From positions 987,501-1,051,500 of the forward strand of contig NC_008011.1 in the NCBI RefSeq assembly GCF_000055945.1: 64,000 bases of DNA. The letters are read 5' to 3'. The notes below the pieces were generated by a model that made no database searches, was not told the origin of the DNA, and worked only from the letters and a program-made list of their open reading frames with translations. The stretch comes from Lawsonia intracellularis PHE/MN1-00 (lineage in GTDB: Bacteria > Desulfobacterota > Desulfovibrionia > Desulfovibrionales > Desulfovibrionaceae). Below are positions 18,563 through 27,503 of this stretch, in pieces; position 1 is the first letter of the stretch, and each line of letters opens with the position of its first letter. Made by a program: the position numbers and the translations under genes.

Positions 18563-18896
18563 AATTCCTTTCTCCTTTTGTGTTTAGGGGAAATAACTTC
18601 TCCTTAATACTAATGGCTTTTAACATAATACAAGTGTATTACTAGTAACTCTGCTAGACTTTTACTATAAGCATTTGAAAAGAAGAGGCTATAGCTGTTA
18701 TAATAAATATAACAGTAAATTTGGATTATAATTATTTATAAGTTATGTTATAGTTGTTATAAATCATATTAGATCTATGTATTGCTTTGACTAAATAAAG
18801 TGATTATATTATTTATACCTAGTCTTAATTTATATCTATAGAGATACAAATGAACTGACTCAGTATAGTTGAGTGGGTGCATTTTTGGAGGTTAAA
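18563..18896. other. Divergent promoter region, 334 bp
   Basis: This region lies between the secreted-protein gene (minus) and the BI-1 gene (plus). It is AT-rich and contains near-repeats around TGTTATAATAAATATAACAG (18697-18716), which reads as an inverted repeat TGTTATA/TATAACA and could be an operator. No ORF is seen. Confidence 0.4.
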
Positions 18897-19598
18897 ATGG
18901 AGATTCTTCGTGATGGTACCAAAGGAGTTGCATCCTCTGTTACTTCTATATTTATGAGATATGTTTATTGGTGGATGACCATAGGCTTGTTAGTGACAGC
19001 AGGATCAGCTTTTTATGTTGCAAACTCACCAGCTTTACTTCAAACATTATTCAGTAATACGTTAAGCCTTGTTATTCTTGCTATAGCTGTTATTGCTCTT
19101 CCTCTTGTTTTAAGTACTATGATCTCACGTTTATCTTCTACTGCAGCAACATTGTTATTTATTTTATATAGCTTGTTAATGGGGGCTTTTTTATCCTCTG
19201 TTTTAGTTGTTTATACAGGAACATCTGTTGTACAAGCTTTTGTTACAACTGCAGGAACTTTTGCTGCAATGAGTATTTATGGTACAGTAACTAAGCGTGA
19301 CTTAACAAGTATGGGAAGTTTTTTGACTATGGGGTTAATTGGTTTAATTATAGCTATGGTTGTTAATATATTTTTAAAAAGTCCAATGATGGAATTTATT
19401 ATTAGTGCCATTGGTGTATTGATTTTTACAGGTCTTACAGCCTATGATACACAAAAAATTCGTACATTTGGTGAGAATGCCCCTTTAAATGATTCTTTAG
19501 CTATACGACGTGGGGCTCTTTTAGGAGCTTTAACACTTTATCTTGATTTTATTAATTTATTTTTAATGATGTTAAGACTTATGGGCGATCGTCGCTAA
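18897..19598 (+). CDS. Bax inhibitor-1 / YccA family membrane protein
   Basis: A 233-residue inner-membrane protein with about seven hydrophobic helices, including GLTAYDTQKIR near the C-terminus, the family hallmark that carries one of the paired aspartates of the proton/calcium leak channel. Bacterial members modulate FtsH or leak cations. I place the start at the ATG at 18897 because GGAGG ends 5-6 bases upstream; a GTG at 18873 is in frame but lacks a site. A single-gene unit ended by the hairpin at 19622. Confidence 0.88.
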   Translation: MEILRDGTKGVASSVTSIFMRYVYWWMTIGLLVTAGSAFYVANSPALLQTLFSNTLSLVILAIAVIALPLVLSTMISRLSSTAATLLFILYSLLMGAFLSSVLVVYTGTSVVQAFVTTAGTFAAMSIYGTVTKRDLTSMGSFLTMGLIGLIIAMVVNIFLKSPMMEFIISAIGVLIFTGLTAYDTQKIRTFGENAPLNDSLAIRRGALLGALTLYLDFINLFLMMLRLMGDRR

Positions 19599-19621
19599 TA
19601 TTTTTATAATTTTTATTTATG

Positions 19622-19659
19622 TAAGGCTTTTATTAAGAATAATAAAAGCCTTATTTTTA
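19622..19659. terminator. Bidirectional terminator between BI-1 gene and pit
   Basis: TAAGGCTTTTATT (19622-19634) pairs perfectly with AATAAAAGCCTTA (19641-19653), followed by TTTTT on the plus strand. It can serve the plus-strand BI-1 gene and, overlapping the pit stop region, the minus-strand pit operon. Confidence 0.85.
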
Positions 19660-20667
19660 GTTAGATAAACCTATAAAAGAGAAAAAGTAAAAAAAAGCAA
19701 TACCTATAATCGCTGATGCAGGGATTGTAATCATCCATGCTTTCACAAGAGTTATTGCTACAAACCACCGAACCGCAGAAAGTCTTTTAGTAGAACCAAC
19801 ACCAAAGATACAAGCTGTAATAGTATGGGTAGTACTTATAGGAGCACCTAATATTGATGCAATTGTAATCACCGCTGATGCAGATGTTTCTGCAGCAAAC
19901 CCATGTACTGGTTCTAATTTAAAGATGCTATTACCCATAGTTTTTATTATTTTCCATCCACCAACAGCTGTACCAGCAGCCATTGCTATAGCACAGACTA
20001 CTTTTACCCAGAATGGTACTGTAATAGATTCAATTTTATTAAAAATAAAGAGGGCAAGAGTAATAACACCCATAGTTTTTTGAGCATCATTTAAAGCATG
20101 GCTTGTAGCCATAAAGGCAGCAGAAAGAATTTGTAGATGTGTAAATTTTTTAGTGAGTTTTTTCCTATGAGTTTTGGCAAATAGGAAACTAAGAAGAGTC
20201 ATAAAGCTAAATCCAGTAAAAAAACCTAAGAGAGGTGCAAGGAATAAGGGTAAAATAATCTTTTGTAAGATGGATAAGATATTAAGACTAGTAAAGCCAG
20301 CAGATATGATAGAAGATCCAATAAGTCCACCAATAAGTGCATGAGAAGAAGATGATGGAATACCATAGTACCATGTAATAAAATTCCAAGTTATTGCACC
20401 AGATAGTGCTGCAAGAACTAGTATTTGATTTCCAGATACAACTTCTGTGTTAACAATTCCTTTTCCTAATGTTGAGGCAACCTCTGTGCCTAAAAATGCT
20501 CCAAGAAGGTTTAAAACAGCTGCCATTAATACAGCTGTCTGTGGTGTAAGAGCTTTTGTAGATATAACAGTTGCAATGGCATTAGCACAATCATGTGCAC
20601 CATTGGTAAAATCAAAAATTAATGCTATTATTATAATAAGGATAAGAAGGAGGGGAATTTCAAACAT
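19657..20667 (-). CDS. pit: Low-affinity inorganic phosphate transporter
   Basis: Inner-membrane Pit/PHO4-type permease that imports phosphate with protons or cations. The 336 residues contain about ten hydrophobic helices and the two inverted-repeat signatures: FDFTNGAHDCANAIATVIST near the N-terminus and GAPISTTHTITACIFGVG near the C-terminus. A further SSSSHALIGGLIG motif lies in the first half. Its start overlaps the end of the DUF47 gene by 8 bp. Confidence 0.93.
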   Translation of the reverse strand: MFEIPLLLILIIIIALIFDFTNGAHDCANAIATVISTKALTPQTAVLMAAVLNLLGAFLGTEVASTLGKGIVNTEVVSGNQILVLAALSGAITWNFITWYYGIPSSSSHALIGGLIGSSIISAGFTSLNILSILQKIILPLFLAPLLGFFTGFSFMTLLSFLFAKTHRKKLTKKFTHLQILSAAFMATSHALNDAQKTMGVITLALFIFNKIESITVPFWVKVVCAIAMAAGTAVGGWKIIKTMGNSIFKLEPVHGFAAETSASAVITIASILGAPISTTHTITACIFGVGSTKRLSAVRWFVAITLVKAWMITIPASAIIGIAFFYFFSFIGLSN

Positions 20668-21295
20668 ATTTAATCATCGTTTTTTCTAATATATCAGCGA
20701 GATTCAATGTTTGTTCCATAGCTAGAGCTAATTTATCATAATATTTTGATAAAATAAAAAGTTCTTTAGTAGTACTAATGTCAGTAAAGTTAAAATCTTG
20801 TATTTTTTTTAACCCCATTACTAGAAGGATTGCTCCATTTTCTTTTTTTTCTCTAATTTCTCGAAGATTGGAACTAATATCTGTTTTTTTAGGAAGTTCT
20901 TTTATCATACTTAGAATATCATCTATCATATTTTGCTCGTTAGCAATTAGTAATTCTAGAGAAGATGGAATAGAATTAGGTATTCTGCAATAAAAAAATA
21001 GTGTTCCTAATTCATAACAGGTACAAGATAAATATAGTTGTCCTAAGTTAATAGCATGAATATCTTCTTTATCTATTGGTGTGATAAATGTTCGAGAGAG
21101 GTGTTCTGTAATAGTATTATAGAGTTGACTTATTTCTTCTTTTGTATTTTGAAGTGTTTGTATTTCTATGGGGTGATTGTTTTTTGCTTGTTCATTAATT
21201 ATTATAAGTTGGTGAATTTGCTTTTGTAGAATAGTGCCTTGTTTAGCAAGTAATTCAAAAAATGGAACTGATTGGGGCATAAATCGTGCCAACAT
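20660..21295 (-). CDS. DUF47 / PhoU-like partner of the phosphate transporter
   Basis: A 211-residue all-helical cytoplasmic protein with the start MLARFMPQSVPFFELLAKQG typical of DUF47 proteins. Such genes are nearly always paired with Pit-type permeases and are thought to regulate them, by analogy to PhoU. Here the two genes overlap by 8 bp, so they form one translationally coupled unit. Acidic residues spaced along the helices could bind metal clusters as in PhoU, but I cannot assign them. Confidence 0.87.
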   Translation of the reverse strand: MLARFMPQSVPFFELLAKQGTILQKQIHQLIIINEQAKNNHPIEIQTLQNTKEEISQLYNTITEHLSRTFITPIDKEDIHAINLGQLYLSCTCYELGTLFFYCRIPNSIPSSLELLIANEQNMIDDILSMIKELPKKTDISSNLREIREKKENGAILLVMGLKKIQDFNFTDISTTKELFILSKYYDKLALAMEQTLNLADILEKTMIKYV

Positions 21296-21957
21296 TAAAA
21301 GCTCCTTTGATTTAAAAAAGCACTAATAAGAGAGTAGAGATATATTGTAAATGCTATTCTGTTATATTCTTTAAATGGTCTAAATAGAAGATTCATTAGT
21401 TATTTTTTGAAATAGATACTATTTTAATTGTTATTTTTTTATTGTATTAAGAATTAATAAATAAAGAGTAATTACATTTGGTTCTTGATTCTACTTTGCT
21501 TTTTTATAAATAATTAAAAGATAGTATAGGTACATGACTTATTACCTATAATTCAGAAGAAGCAATTTATATTTATAAAATGCTAGTAGTATTATAAATT
21601 AACTATAATAATTTTGATCCATTAACTTACTATTTATTATACCCTATCATTATATTCTATCAATAGTAACAAGTATAAAATTCCCCTAGGTAGTTAAAAG
21701 CAGTATGATAAAAATAAACTGTAATTGCTTTACGCACTCCTTCACTATAAATTTAATAAGGAAATTTTAGTAAACTTAATTAAACTTCTATTATAAAGAA
21801 TTTGTATATCAGTATGTTATTTTTTTGTCGAGTATAGAGCCTATATTTTTTTGATTAAAACATTAATATATCTATTTATAGTTATATGAATAGTTTTATT
21901 AATAACTATAGAAAGTTTTTAGAGTAATTAGTATTACTAATTTCTTATAGATAGATG
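21296..21957. other. Gene-poor AT-rich region
   Basis: The 662 bp upstream of the DUF47-pit operon hold no frame with a believable start site on either strand. Stops occur throughout. It probably contains the DUF47-pit promoter at its left end and otherwise decayed DNA. Confidence 0.4.
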
Positions 21958-22056
21958 TTAGTGATGACGAATAATAGGGTGATTAGACTTTTTTGATAAA
22001 CGTAGTATTATGGCAGCAACTATAATAATAGCAAAAACAATGATGACTTCCCACAT
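21958..22056 (-). CDS. Small single-pass membrane peptide, 32 residues
   Basis: A short minus-strand gene starts at an ATG with AAAGGGG seven bases upstream. The peptide starts MWEVIIVFAIIIVAA, continues hydrophobic to about residue 18, then has a basic tail (RLSKKSNHPIIRHH) and a TAA stop. This positive-inside layout fits one membrane helix with a cytoplasmic tail. It resembles in size the FeoB-associated and other accessory small membrane proteins, but it lacks the cysteines of the former and no feoB is near. Partner unknown. Confidence 0.6.
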   Translation of the reverse strand: MWEVIIVFAIIIVAAIILRLSKKSNHPIIRHH

Positions 22057-22683
22057 TTTTTATCCCCTTTGCAACATAGTTGTGTTAGGTTTTATTATTA
22101 CTGTGCTAAATCATTATTTGTTCTTTTTATGAACTCATTGTTTTAAGTTACTAAATAATTGTTCCAAGTCATTTATTTAGGTTTGAATATTGTGTAGATA
22201 TGTTAACATATTTGCTCTGTCCATTATGGGATATCCATCTGCAATAAGTGATCCTTGTTTGTTTTTTCTATATGAAATAGAATTATTATTATTATTATTA
22301 TTTATGATATAAGATATTATTTATATAGTGAACGTTAACAGCAGCAACAGAATATCTTTTAGCAGATAAGTAGTATAATTATTGATAATAATGAATAATT
22401 TTTATGGAGTTTAGAAGGAAGAATTTTTAGATAAGAAGTTTTACATAACCTTGTTTAAAAACTTACTTGAATAGTCGTTATATAGTTAGCTATTTCCATG
22501 AGTTAAAAATAGAAATTTTGACATAAATTTTTGACAGGTTGTTTTAGTAAATAGAAGATTTATTAATTGGCATATTAGTGTAAGTTCATCTTTTTTTATT
22601 AAAATTTTTATTGATTTATTAGTAGCTAATTTTGAACGATAGTCGTTATATTATTACTTTTTGAGTTAAATGAGTAAGTAATA
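22057..22683. other. Gene-poor region with trinucleotide repeat
   Basis: The 627 bp between the small peptide gene and the rluD-coaE fusion contain only very short frames without ribosome sites. The one recognisable element is the ATT repeat at 22282. AGTCGTTATAT occurs twice (near 22473 and 22641), possibly by chance. Confidence 0.4.
22282..22302. repeat. (ATT)7 trinucleotide repeat
   Basis: Seven perfect ATT units lie about 380 bp upstream of the rluD-coaE fusion. Trinucleotide tracts can change length by slippage; here it is noncoding and no promoter is obvious beside it. Confidence 0.8.
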
Positions 22684-24309
22684 GTGGGAGCAAACAATTT
22701 CTTTTTTATAGTTTCAGAGGTAACCTTAGTTCGTTTAGATCAATTTTTATATAATAATTTATGTACACATGGAGTTTCTCGTGAAAGATTAAAAAAAGTT
22801 ATTGTATCAGGAGGTTGTAAGATTGATGATAAGGTATGCTTTTCTCCAAGTACACGATTAAAAGTAGGAATGCATATTTTTATTCAGCTACCTGAAGTTG
22901 TTTCAGCATTGCTCCCGGAGGAAGGATTTTTAGAGATTCTTTTTTCTGATGAACATCTTGCTATAATAAATAAACCTCCCGGATTAACAGTGCATCCTGC
23001 ACCAAGCTGTCAAGAGTCAACGTTGGTTCATAGATTGTTAAAGTATTTCCCAAAGCTTATAGAGCAAGGTGGCCTACGTCCAGGGATTGTACATAGAATT
23101 GATAAAGACACAAGTGGACTTCTTTGTATTGCTTTAACGGAAGACACACGTTTAAAGCTCTCAAAAATTTTTTTAGATAGAAAGATTAATAAAGAATACT
23201 TAGCGTTAGTCCATGGTGTTCCTTCTATGGAGGGATATATAGCAGTACCACTTGGAAGAGATCCAAAAACAAAAGTAAAGGTTGCTGTTAACCCAAAAGG
23301 GAAACCAGCTCATACAGAATGGCGTGTTTTGCATAGAGGTAAAAATGATGTTTATTCAATATTAGCATTGACAATTCAAACGGGAAGAACACACCAAATT
23401 CGTGTACATATGAAGCATATTGGTCATCCTTTAGTTGGAGATAAACTTTATGCTGGAGGACATGTTAATAAGACTTTTCAATGTAACAGACAGATGTTGC
23501 ATGCTTGGAAATTGAGTTTTGAGCACCCCATTACAGGCAAAAAAATGAATTTTTTATGTCCTCCCCCAAAAGATTTTTTAGATACAGTATCACTTTTAGA
23601 ACAAGAACCTATACGGATTGTTATTACTGGAGTCGCCGGGTCTGGAAAAACAACAGTATTAAAATATTTTGAACAACATAGTGATATTATTATATGGAGT
23701 GCTGATAAAGCTGTAGAAAAACTTTATTCTCCAGGAGGAGAGGTTTGGAGTATTCTTCAAGAAAGATATGGAGATAGATTTGTCCCAGATAAAAATCGTT
23801 CTGTGGATAAATTAAGGTTGTTATCTGCCCTAAATGGAGAAACAGAACCGCTTTTAGATATAAGAGATTTAAACTATATAGTACATCCCATTATGTTAGA
23901 ACAGTTGTCAAAATTTTGGGGGGAAGCGTTTTATAAAAAATATAAATATGCTATAGCAGAGGTTCCACTATGGTTTGAAGTCGATCATATCATTAGTCAA
24001 TTAGTAAAAGAAAATAGAGTTTCATCCAATATTAGACCCAATTTTGTTATAGGTGTTTCTTGTCCTGAGAATATTAGAGAAAAACGTTTAAAGGAGGCTC
24101 GTTGCTGGTCAACTGCACATAAAACTACTATTGATAATTGGCAATTTCATCAAGATATGAAGCTTAAACTATGTGACTATATTGTTGATAATTCAGGTTC
24201 TGAAGTTCAGTTAAAAAATAACATACAGGATATTATGATGCTAATAGAAGCAAAGGTTACATCTTTTCAAGATGACTTTCTTCAGTTTTTACAGAAAATT
24301 ATTACATAA
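22684..24309 (+). CDS. Fusion: RluD-type 23S rRNA pseudouridine synthase + dephospho-CoA kinase
   Basis: Two complete enzymes lie in one 541-residue frame. Residues about 15-300 hold an S4 RNA-binding domain (VRLDQFLYNN) and a pseudouridine synthase with catalytic Asp140 in HRIDKDTSG and GRTHQIRVHMKHIGHPLVGD, as in RluC/RluD enzymes acting on 23S rRNA. From about 311 a dephospho-CoA kinase follows: P-loop GVAGSGKT at 316-323, the CoA-binding DKAVEKLY, and EVPLWFEV, the counterpart of the PLLFE motif. CoaE catalyses the last step of CoA synthesis. An upstream in-frame stop sits just before the GTG at 22684, which is the only early start and has a weak ribosome site. No frameshift marks the junction. 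Confidence 0.88.
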   Translation: MGANNFFFIVSEVTLVRLDQFLYNNLCTHGVSRERLKKVIVSGGCKIDDKVCFSPSTRLKVGMHIFIQLPEVVSALLPEEGFLEILFSDEHLAIINKPPGLTVHPAPSCQESTLVHRLLKYFPKLIEQGGLRPGIVHRIDKDTSGLLCIALTEDTRLKLSKIFLDRKINKEYLALVHGVPSMEGYIAVPLGRDPKTKVKVAVNPKGKPAHTEWRVLHRGKNDVYSILALTIQTGRTHQIRVHMKHIGHPLVGDKLYAGGHVNKTFQCNRQMLHAWKLSFEHPITGKKMNFLCPPPKDFLDTVSLLEQEPIRIVITGVAGSGKTTVLKYFEQHSDIIIWSADKAVEKLYSPGGEVWSILQERYGDRFVPDKNRSVDKLRLLSALNGETEPLLDIRDLNYIVHPIMLEQLSKFWGEAFYKKYKYAIAEVPLWFEVDHIISQLVKENRVSSNIRPNFVIGVSCPENIREKRLKEARCWSTAHKTTIDNWQFHQDMKLKLCDYIVDNSGSEVQLKNNIQDIMMLIEAKVTSFQDDFLQFLQKIIT

Positions 24310-24318
24310 TTACACATA

Positions 24319-24379
<61 letters not shown>

Positions 24380-24396
24380 TTTTTATTTTTACTAAC

Positions 24397-24434
<38 letters not shown>

Positions 24435-24438
24435 TTGT

Positions 24439-24467
24439 TTGACATGGTTTACTCTGTTGTTTATGTA
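24439..24467 (+). promoter_or_regulatory. Probable parAB promoter
   Basis: TTGACA (24439-24444), a perfect -35 hexamer, is followed after exactly 17 bp by TATGTA (24462-24467). This -10 is imperfect but the same as the one before tRNA-Thr. Transcription would start near 24475, leaving a leader of about 45 bases before parA. Confidence 0.65.
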
Positions 24468-24518
24468 TAAATTTTATATAGACAACTATTGTCCTTTGAG
24501 AAATGAAAGAAGGTTATT

Positions 24519-25304
24519 ATGGCTAGGGTTATTGCTATTGCAAATCAAAAGGGTGGTGTGGGGAAAACAACAACAGCTATTAATTTAGCAGCATCACTTG
24601 CTATTATGGAAAAACGTGTTTTACTTGTAGACTGTGATCCTCAGGCAAATACAACAAGTGGTTTGGGTTTTTCTGTTAATATGTTGTCACATAGTTTATA
24701 TTCTGTCCTTTTCCAAACAAAACCTGTTGAGTGTGCTATTATGTCTACTGTTTCTTCATTTCTTTTTCTTCTTCCCTCAGGGACGGAGCTTGTTGCAGCA
24801 GAGCTGGAATTGGTGGATAAAATAGGTCGAGAATATTATCTTTCAGAATTATTAGCTCCGCTGGAGAAAAAGTTTGAATATATAATTCTTGATTGTCCAC
24901 CTTCTCTAGGACTTATTACGTTAAATGCTCTTTGTGCGGCAAAAGAAATCCTTGTTCCTCTACAGTGTGAATTTTTTGCACTTGAAGGAATTGTAAAACT
25001 ACTTCAGACACATGATCAGGTGAAAAAAAGATTGAATCCTAAACTATCATTATTAGGAATTGTTTTAACTATGTATGATGGACGTAATAAAGTAACACGT
25101 CAGGTTCAACAAGAAGTTATACGTTGTTTCCCAAACCATATTTGTGAAACTGTAATTCCTAGAAACATTAGGTTATCTGAAGCCCCTAGTCATGGGAAAT
25201 CTATTTTACATTACGATATAAAGTCTAAAGGGGCAGAAGCATACCTTGAACTTGCCCGTGAAATAGTAATGAGAAAAGTAAAAACTGACGTACTATCAAT
25301 ATAA
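24519..25304 (+). CDS. parA: ParA/Soj chromosome-partitioning ATPase
   Basis: Walker-type ATPase that forms a DNA-bound gradient and pulls ParB-parS complexes. The 261 residues start with the deviant Walker [10 protein letters not shown] (about 11-19), followed by [11 protein letters not shown] and [10 protein letters not shown], the switch motifs of the Soj class. The short N-terminus, without an HTH domain, marks the chromosomal type. GAAAGAAGG lies upstream of the ATG. First gene of parA-parB, with parS just upstream. Confidence 0.96.
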   Translation: MARVIAIANQKGGVGKTTTAINLAASLAIMEKRVLLVDCDPQANTTSGLGFSVNMLSHSLYSVLFQTKPVECAIMSTVSSFLFLLPSGTELVAAELELVDKIGREYYLSELLAPLEKKFEYIILDCPPSLGLITLNALCAAKEILVPLQCEFFALEGIVKLLQTHDQVKKRLNPKLSLLGIVLTMYDGRNKVTRQVQQEVIRCFPNHICETVIPRNIRLSEAPSHGKSILHYDIKSKGAEAYLELAREIVMRKVKTDVLSI

Positions 25305-25383
25305 ATTTTTTCTTTTGTAGTAAGAAGTTTTATTGTATTTTGAAGTTCTTTTAGTATATTTTAACCAGTTATTAGGAACGATT

Positions 25384-26343
25384 ATGGCAACTCAAGAACG
25401 TGGACTTGGTCGAGGGTTAGATATCCTTTTTGGTAATACTTCACCTGAAGTTGAGCAAGATCATATAAAAAAGCATAGTAAAGATGGATTAGTGCTACCT
25501 TCAATTACAAAACTTCCTATAGCTATTTTGCGTCCTAGTTCAAGTCAACCTAGGAAAAGTTTTGATAAAAATGCCTTGGAAGAACTTGTATTATCAATCA
25601 AAAACCAAGGTGTTGTCCAACCTATTTTAGTAAGACCGTATAGAGAGCAATCATCTATTCGTTATGAAATTGTTGCAGGAGAAAGGCGTTGGCGTGCTGC
25701 CAAGTTAGCTGGGCTTGTTGATGTTCCTGTTTATATTAAGGAGCTTAATGATGAAGATGTATTAACTATAGCCTTAATTGAGAACCTTCAAAGAGAGGAT
25801 CTTAACCCTATTGAAGAAGCATTGGCTATAGAGTCATTAAGAAAAAAATTATCTCTTAGTCAAGATGAGCTTGCACATAGGCTTGGGAGAAGCAGATCTG
25901 CTATTGCAAATACCTTAAGGTTACTTCATCTTACACCTGAAGTTCAAGAGGGACTTTGTAATCATACCATTTCTTCTGGGCATGCTAGAGCACTATTAGC
26001 ATTATCTGATATGGAGTTACAGCAAGTGCTTTATAAAGCTATTTGTTGTAATCAACTATCTGTACGTGATGTTGAAACATCTGTCACATACTGGAAAAAA
26101 AATGGAGTACTGCCACCTTCTATCAGTGGTATCACAAAGGATACAGTAAAAGTTAAGCAAAAAGAAAGATCAGAACGTCTTAAAAATGTTGTTAATACGT
26201 TACGTTTTAACTTACATCCTAAAGTAACTATCTCAGGTTCAGAGTGTATGGGTAGAATTACAATCCCTTATGATTCACAAGAGCAGTTTACAACTATTCT
26301 TTTAAAGCTTGGAATAAATGCTTCTGATACAATTGACACATAA
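25384..26343 (+). CDS. parB: ParB/Spo0J chromosome-partitioning protein
   Basis: CTP-dependent clamp that loads at parS. From the ATG at 25384 the protein is 319 residues: a basic N-terminus (RGLGRGLDILFG) for ParA contact, the CTPase domain with GERRWRAAKLAG and ENLQREDLNPIEEA, the HTH region (SQDELAHRLGRSRSAIANTLRLL), and a C-terminal dimer domain. I prefer 25384 over an in-frame upstream start because AGGAA lies in front and homologues begin here. It follows parA by 79 bp. Confidence 0.95.
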   Translation: MATQERGLGRGLDILFGNTSPEVEQDHIKKHSKDGLVLPSITKLPIAILRPSSSQPRKSFDKNALEELVLSIKNQGVVQPILVRPYREQSSIRYEIVAGERRWRAAKLAGLVDVPVYIKELNDEDVLTIALIENLQREDLNPIEEALAIESLRKKLSLSQDELAHRLGRSRSAIANTLRLLHLTPEVQEGLCNHTISSGHARALLALSDMELQQVLYKAICCNQLSVRDVETSVTYWKKNGVLPPSISGITKDTVKVKQKERSERLKNVVNTLRFNLHPKVTISGSECMGRITIPYDSQEQFTTILLKLGINASDTIDT

Positions 26344-26458
26344 TTACTAGTTAGATAGTTAGACATCAATTAATTTATAATCTTTTTATTTGTAACAAGA
26401 CAACCAATGTTCTTTCTTGTTATAACTAATATTAACAAGCTGATAAAAGGTATAAAGT

Positions 26459-27496
26459 ATGGTTGATAGCCATTCTGCAGTGATGGTCAAATCTGATTTT
26501 GTACGATTATTAAATGATAAGCCTGTTCTTGTCGTTGGTGATATAATGTTAGATAATTATCTTATTGGTGTTTCAGATCGTATTTCTCCTGAGGCACCTG
26601 TCCCTATTGTAAAAATAGAGAATGAAAAGCAATCTCTTGGGGGTGCAGGGAATGTAGCAAGGAGTATTGCTGCTCTGGGTGGAAAGGTAACGATTATTGG
26701 GGCTGTAGGACAAGACCAAAGTGGAGAAAAAATTCAAGATCTTTTAAGTACAAGGGGAATTTTATCTTCAATTATAACATTTGCAAATCGTCAAACAACA
26801 GTAAAAACACGTGTGATGGCTCACAGACAACAGATGATACGACTTGATCATGAGGAAAGTACATCATATAATTCTAAAGAATTAGCTATGGTATTAAGTA
26901 ATTTTGAAAAATATGTATCTCAACATGAGATTATTATTTTATCAGATTACAATAAGGGTCTTGTATCAAAAGAGTTTATGCTTGGTTTTCAGGATATACT
27001 GTTAGCTAAGAATCCTAATGCAAAAGTATTAATAGATCCTAGACCATGTAACATAATGTATTATGCATTATGTAAAAATATATTTGCTCTTACACCTAAT
27101 ACAAAAGAAACTGGAGAATGTGCAGGTGGTATGGCTACTTCTAGTCAGCCAGAATTGTTAGCTGCAGGTCATACTATAATGAAACTTCTTTCTACAAAGC
27201 ATTTGTTAACAACTCTTGGTGATAGTGGTATGGCATTGTTTCTTTCTCCTAAAAAGATATGGCATATTCCTACAGTAGGCCGTGATGTCTTTGATGTTAC
27301 TGGTGCAGGAGATACAGTAATTGCTACATTTGGCCTTGCATTAAGTGCAGGACTTGATCCACTTATCTCTGCGATATTAGCTAACTATGCTGCTGGCGTT
27401 GTTGTTAGTCAAGTAGGAACTGCAACAGTATCTCCTGATGAGTTAGAAGAAGCTATTACATCTTTACCTCAACCAAAATTAGCTTTTTGGAATTAA
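26459..27496 (+). CDS. hldA: D-glycero-beta-D-manno-heptose-7-phosphate kinase
   Basis: PfkB/ribokinase-fold kinase that phosphorylates heptose 7-phosphate at C1 for LPS inner-core heptose. The 345 residues contain VVGDIMLDNYLIGVSDRISP at the start, SLGGAGNVARSIAALG, and the catalytic DVTGAGDTVIATF near 280. It corresponds to domain I of E. coli HldE (RfaE); the adenylyltransferase domain is absent, so HldC must be encoded elsewhere. AAAGG precedes the ATG. It converges on hemW with a 7 bp gap. Confidence 0.9.
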   Translation: MVDSHSAVMVKSDFVRLLNDKPVLVVGDIMLDNYLIGVSDRISPEAPVPIVKIENEKQSLGGAGNVARSIAALGGKVTIIGAVGQDQSGEKIQDLLSTRGILSSIITFANRQTTVKTRVMAHRQQMIRLDHEESTSYNSKELAMVLSNFEKYVSQHEIIILSDYNKGLVSKEFMLGFQDILLAKNPNAKVLIDPRPCNIMYYALCKNIFALTPNTKETGECAGGMATSSQPELLAAGHTIMKLLSTKHLLTTLGDSGMALFLSPKKIWHIPTVGRDVFDVTGAGDTVIATFGLALSAGLDPLISAILANYAAGVVVSQVGTATVSPDELEEAITSLPQPKLAFWN

Positions 27497-27503
27497 CTAT
27501 TAT

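Noticed and set aside
21958-22056. Naming the 32-residue peptide as FeoB-associated or KdpF-like
   Set aside because: It lacks the cysteines of FeoB-associated proteins and no feo or kdp genes are near.
22201-22248. Fifteen-codon frame starting MLTYLLCP near the ATT repeat
   Set aside because: No ribosome site, no conserved feature; expected by chance.
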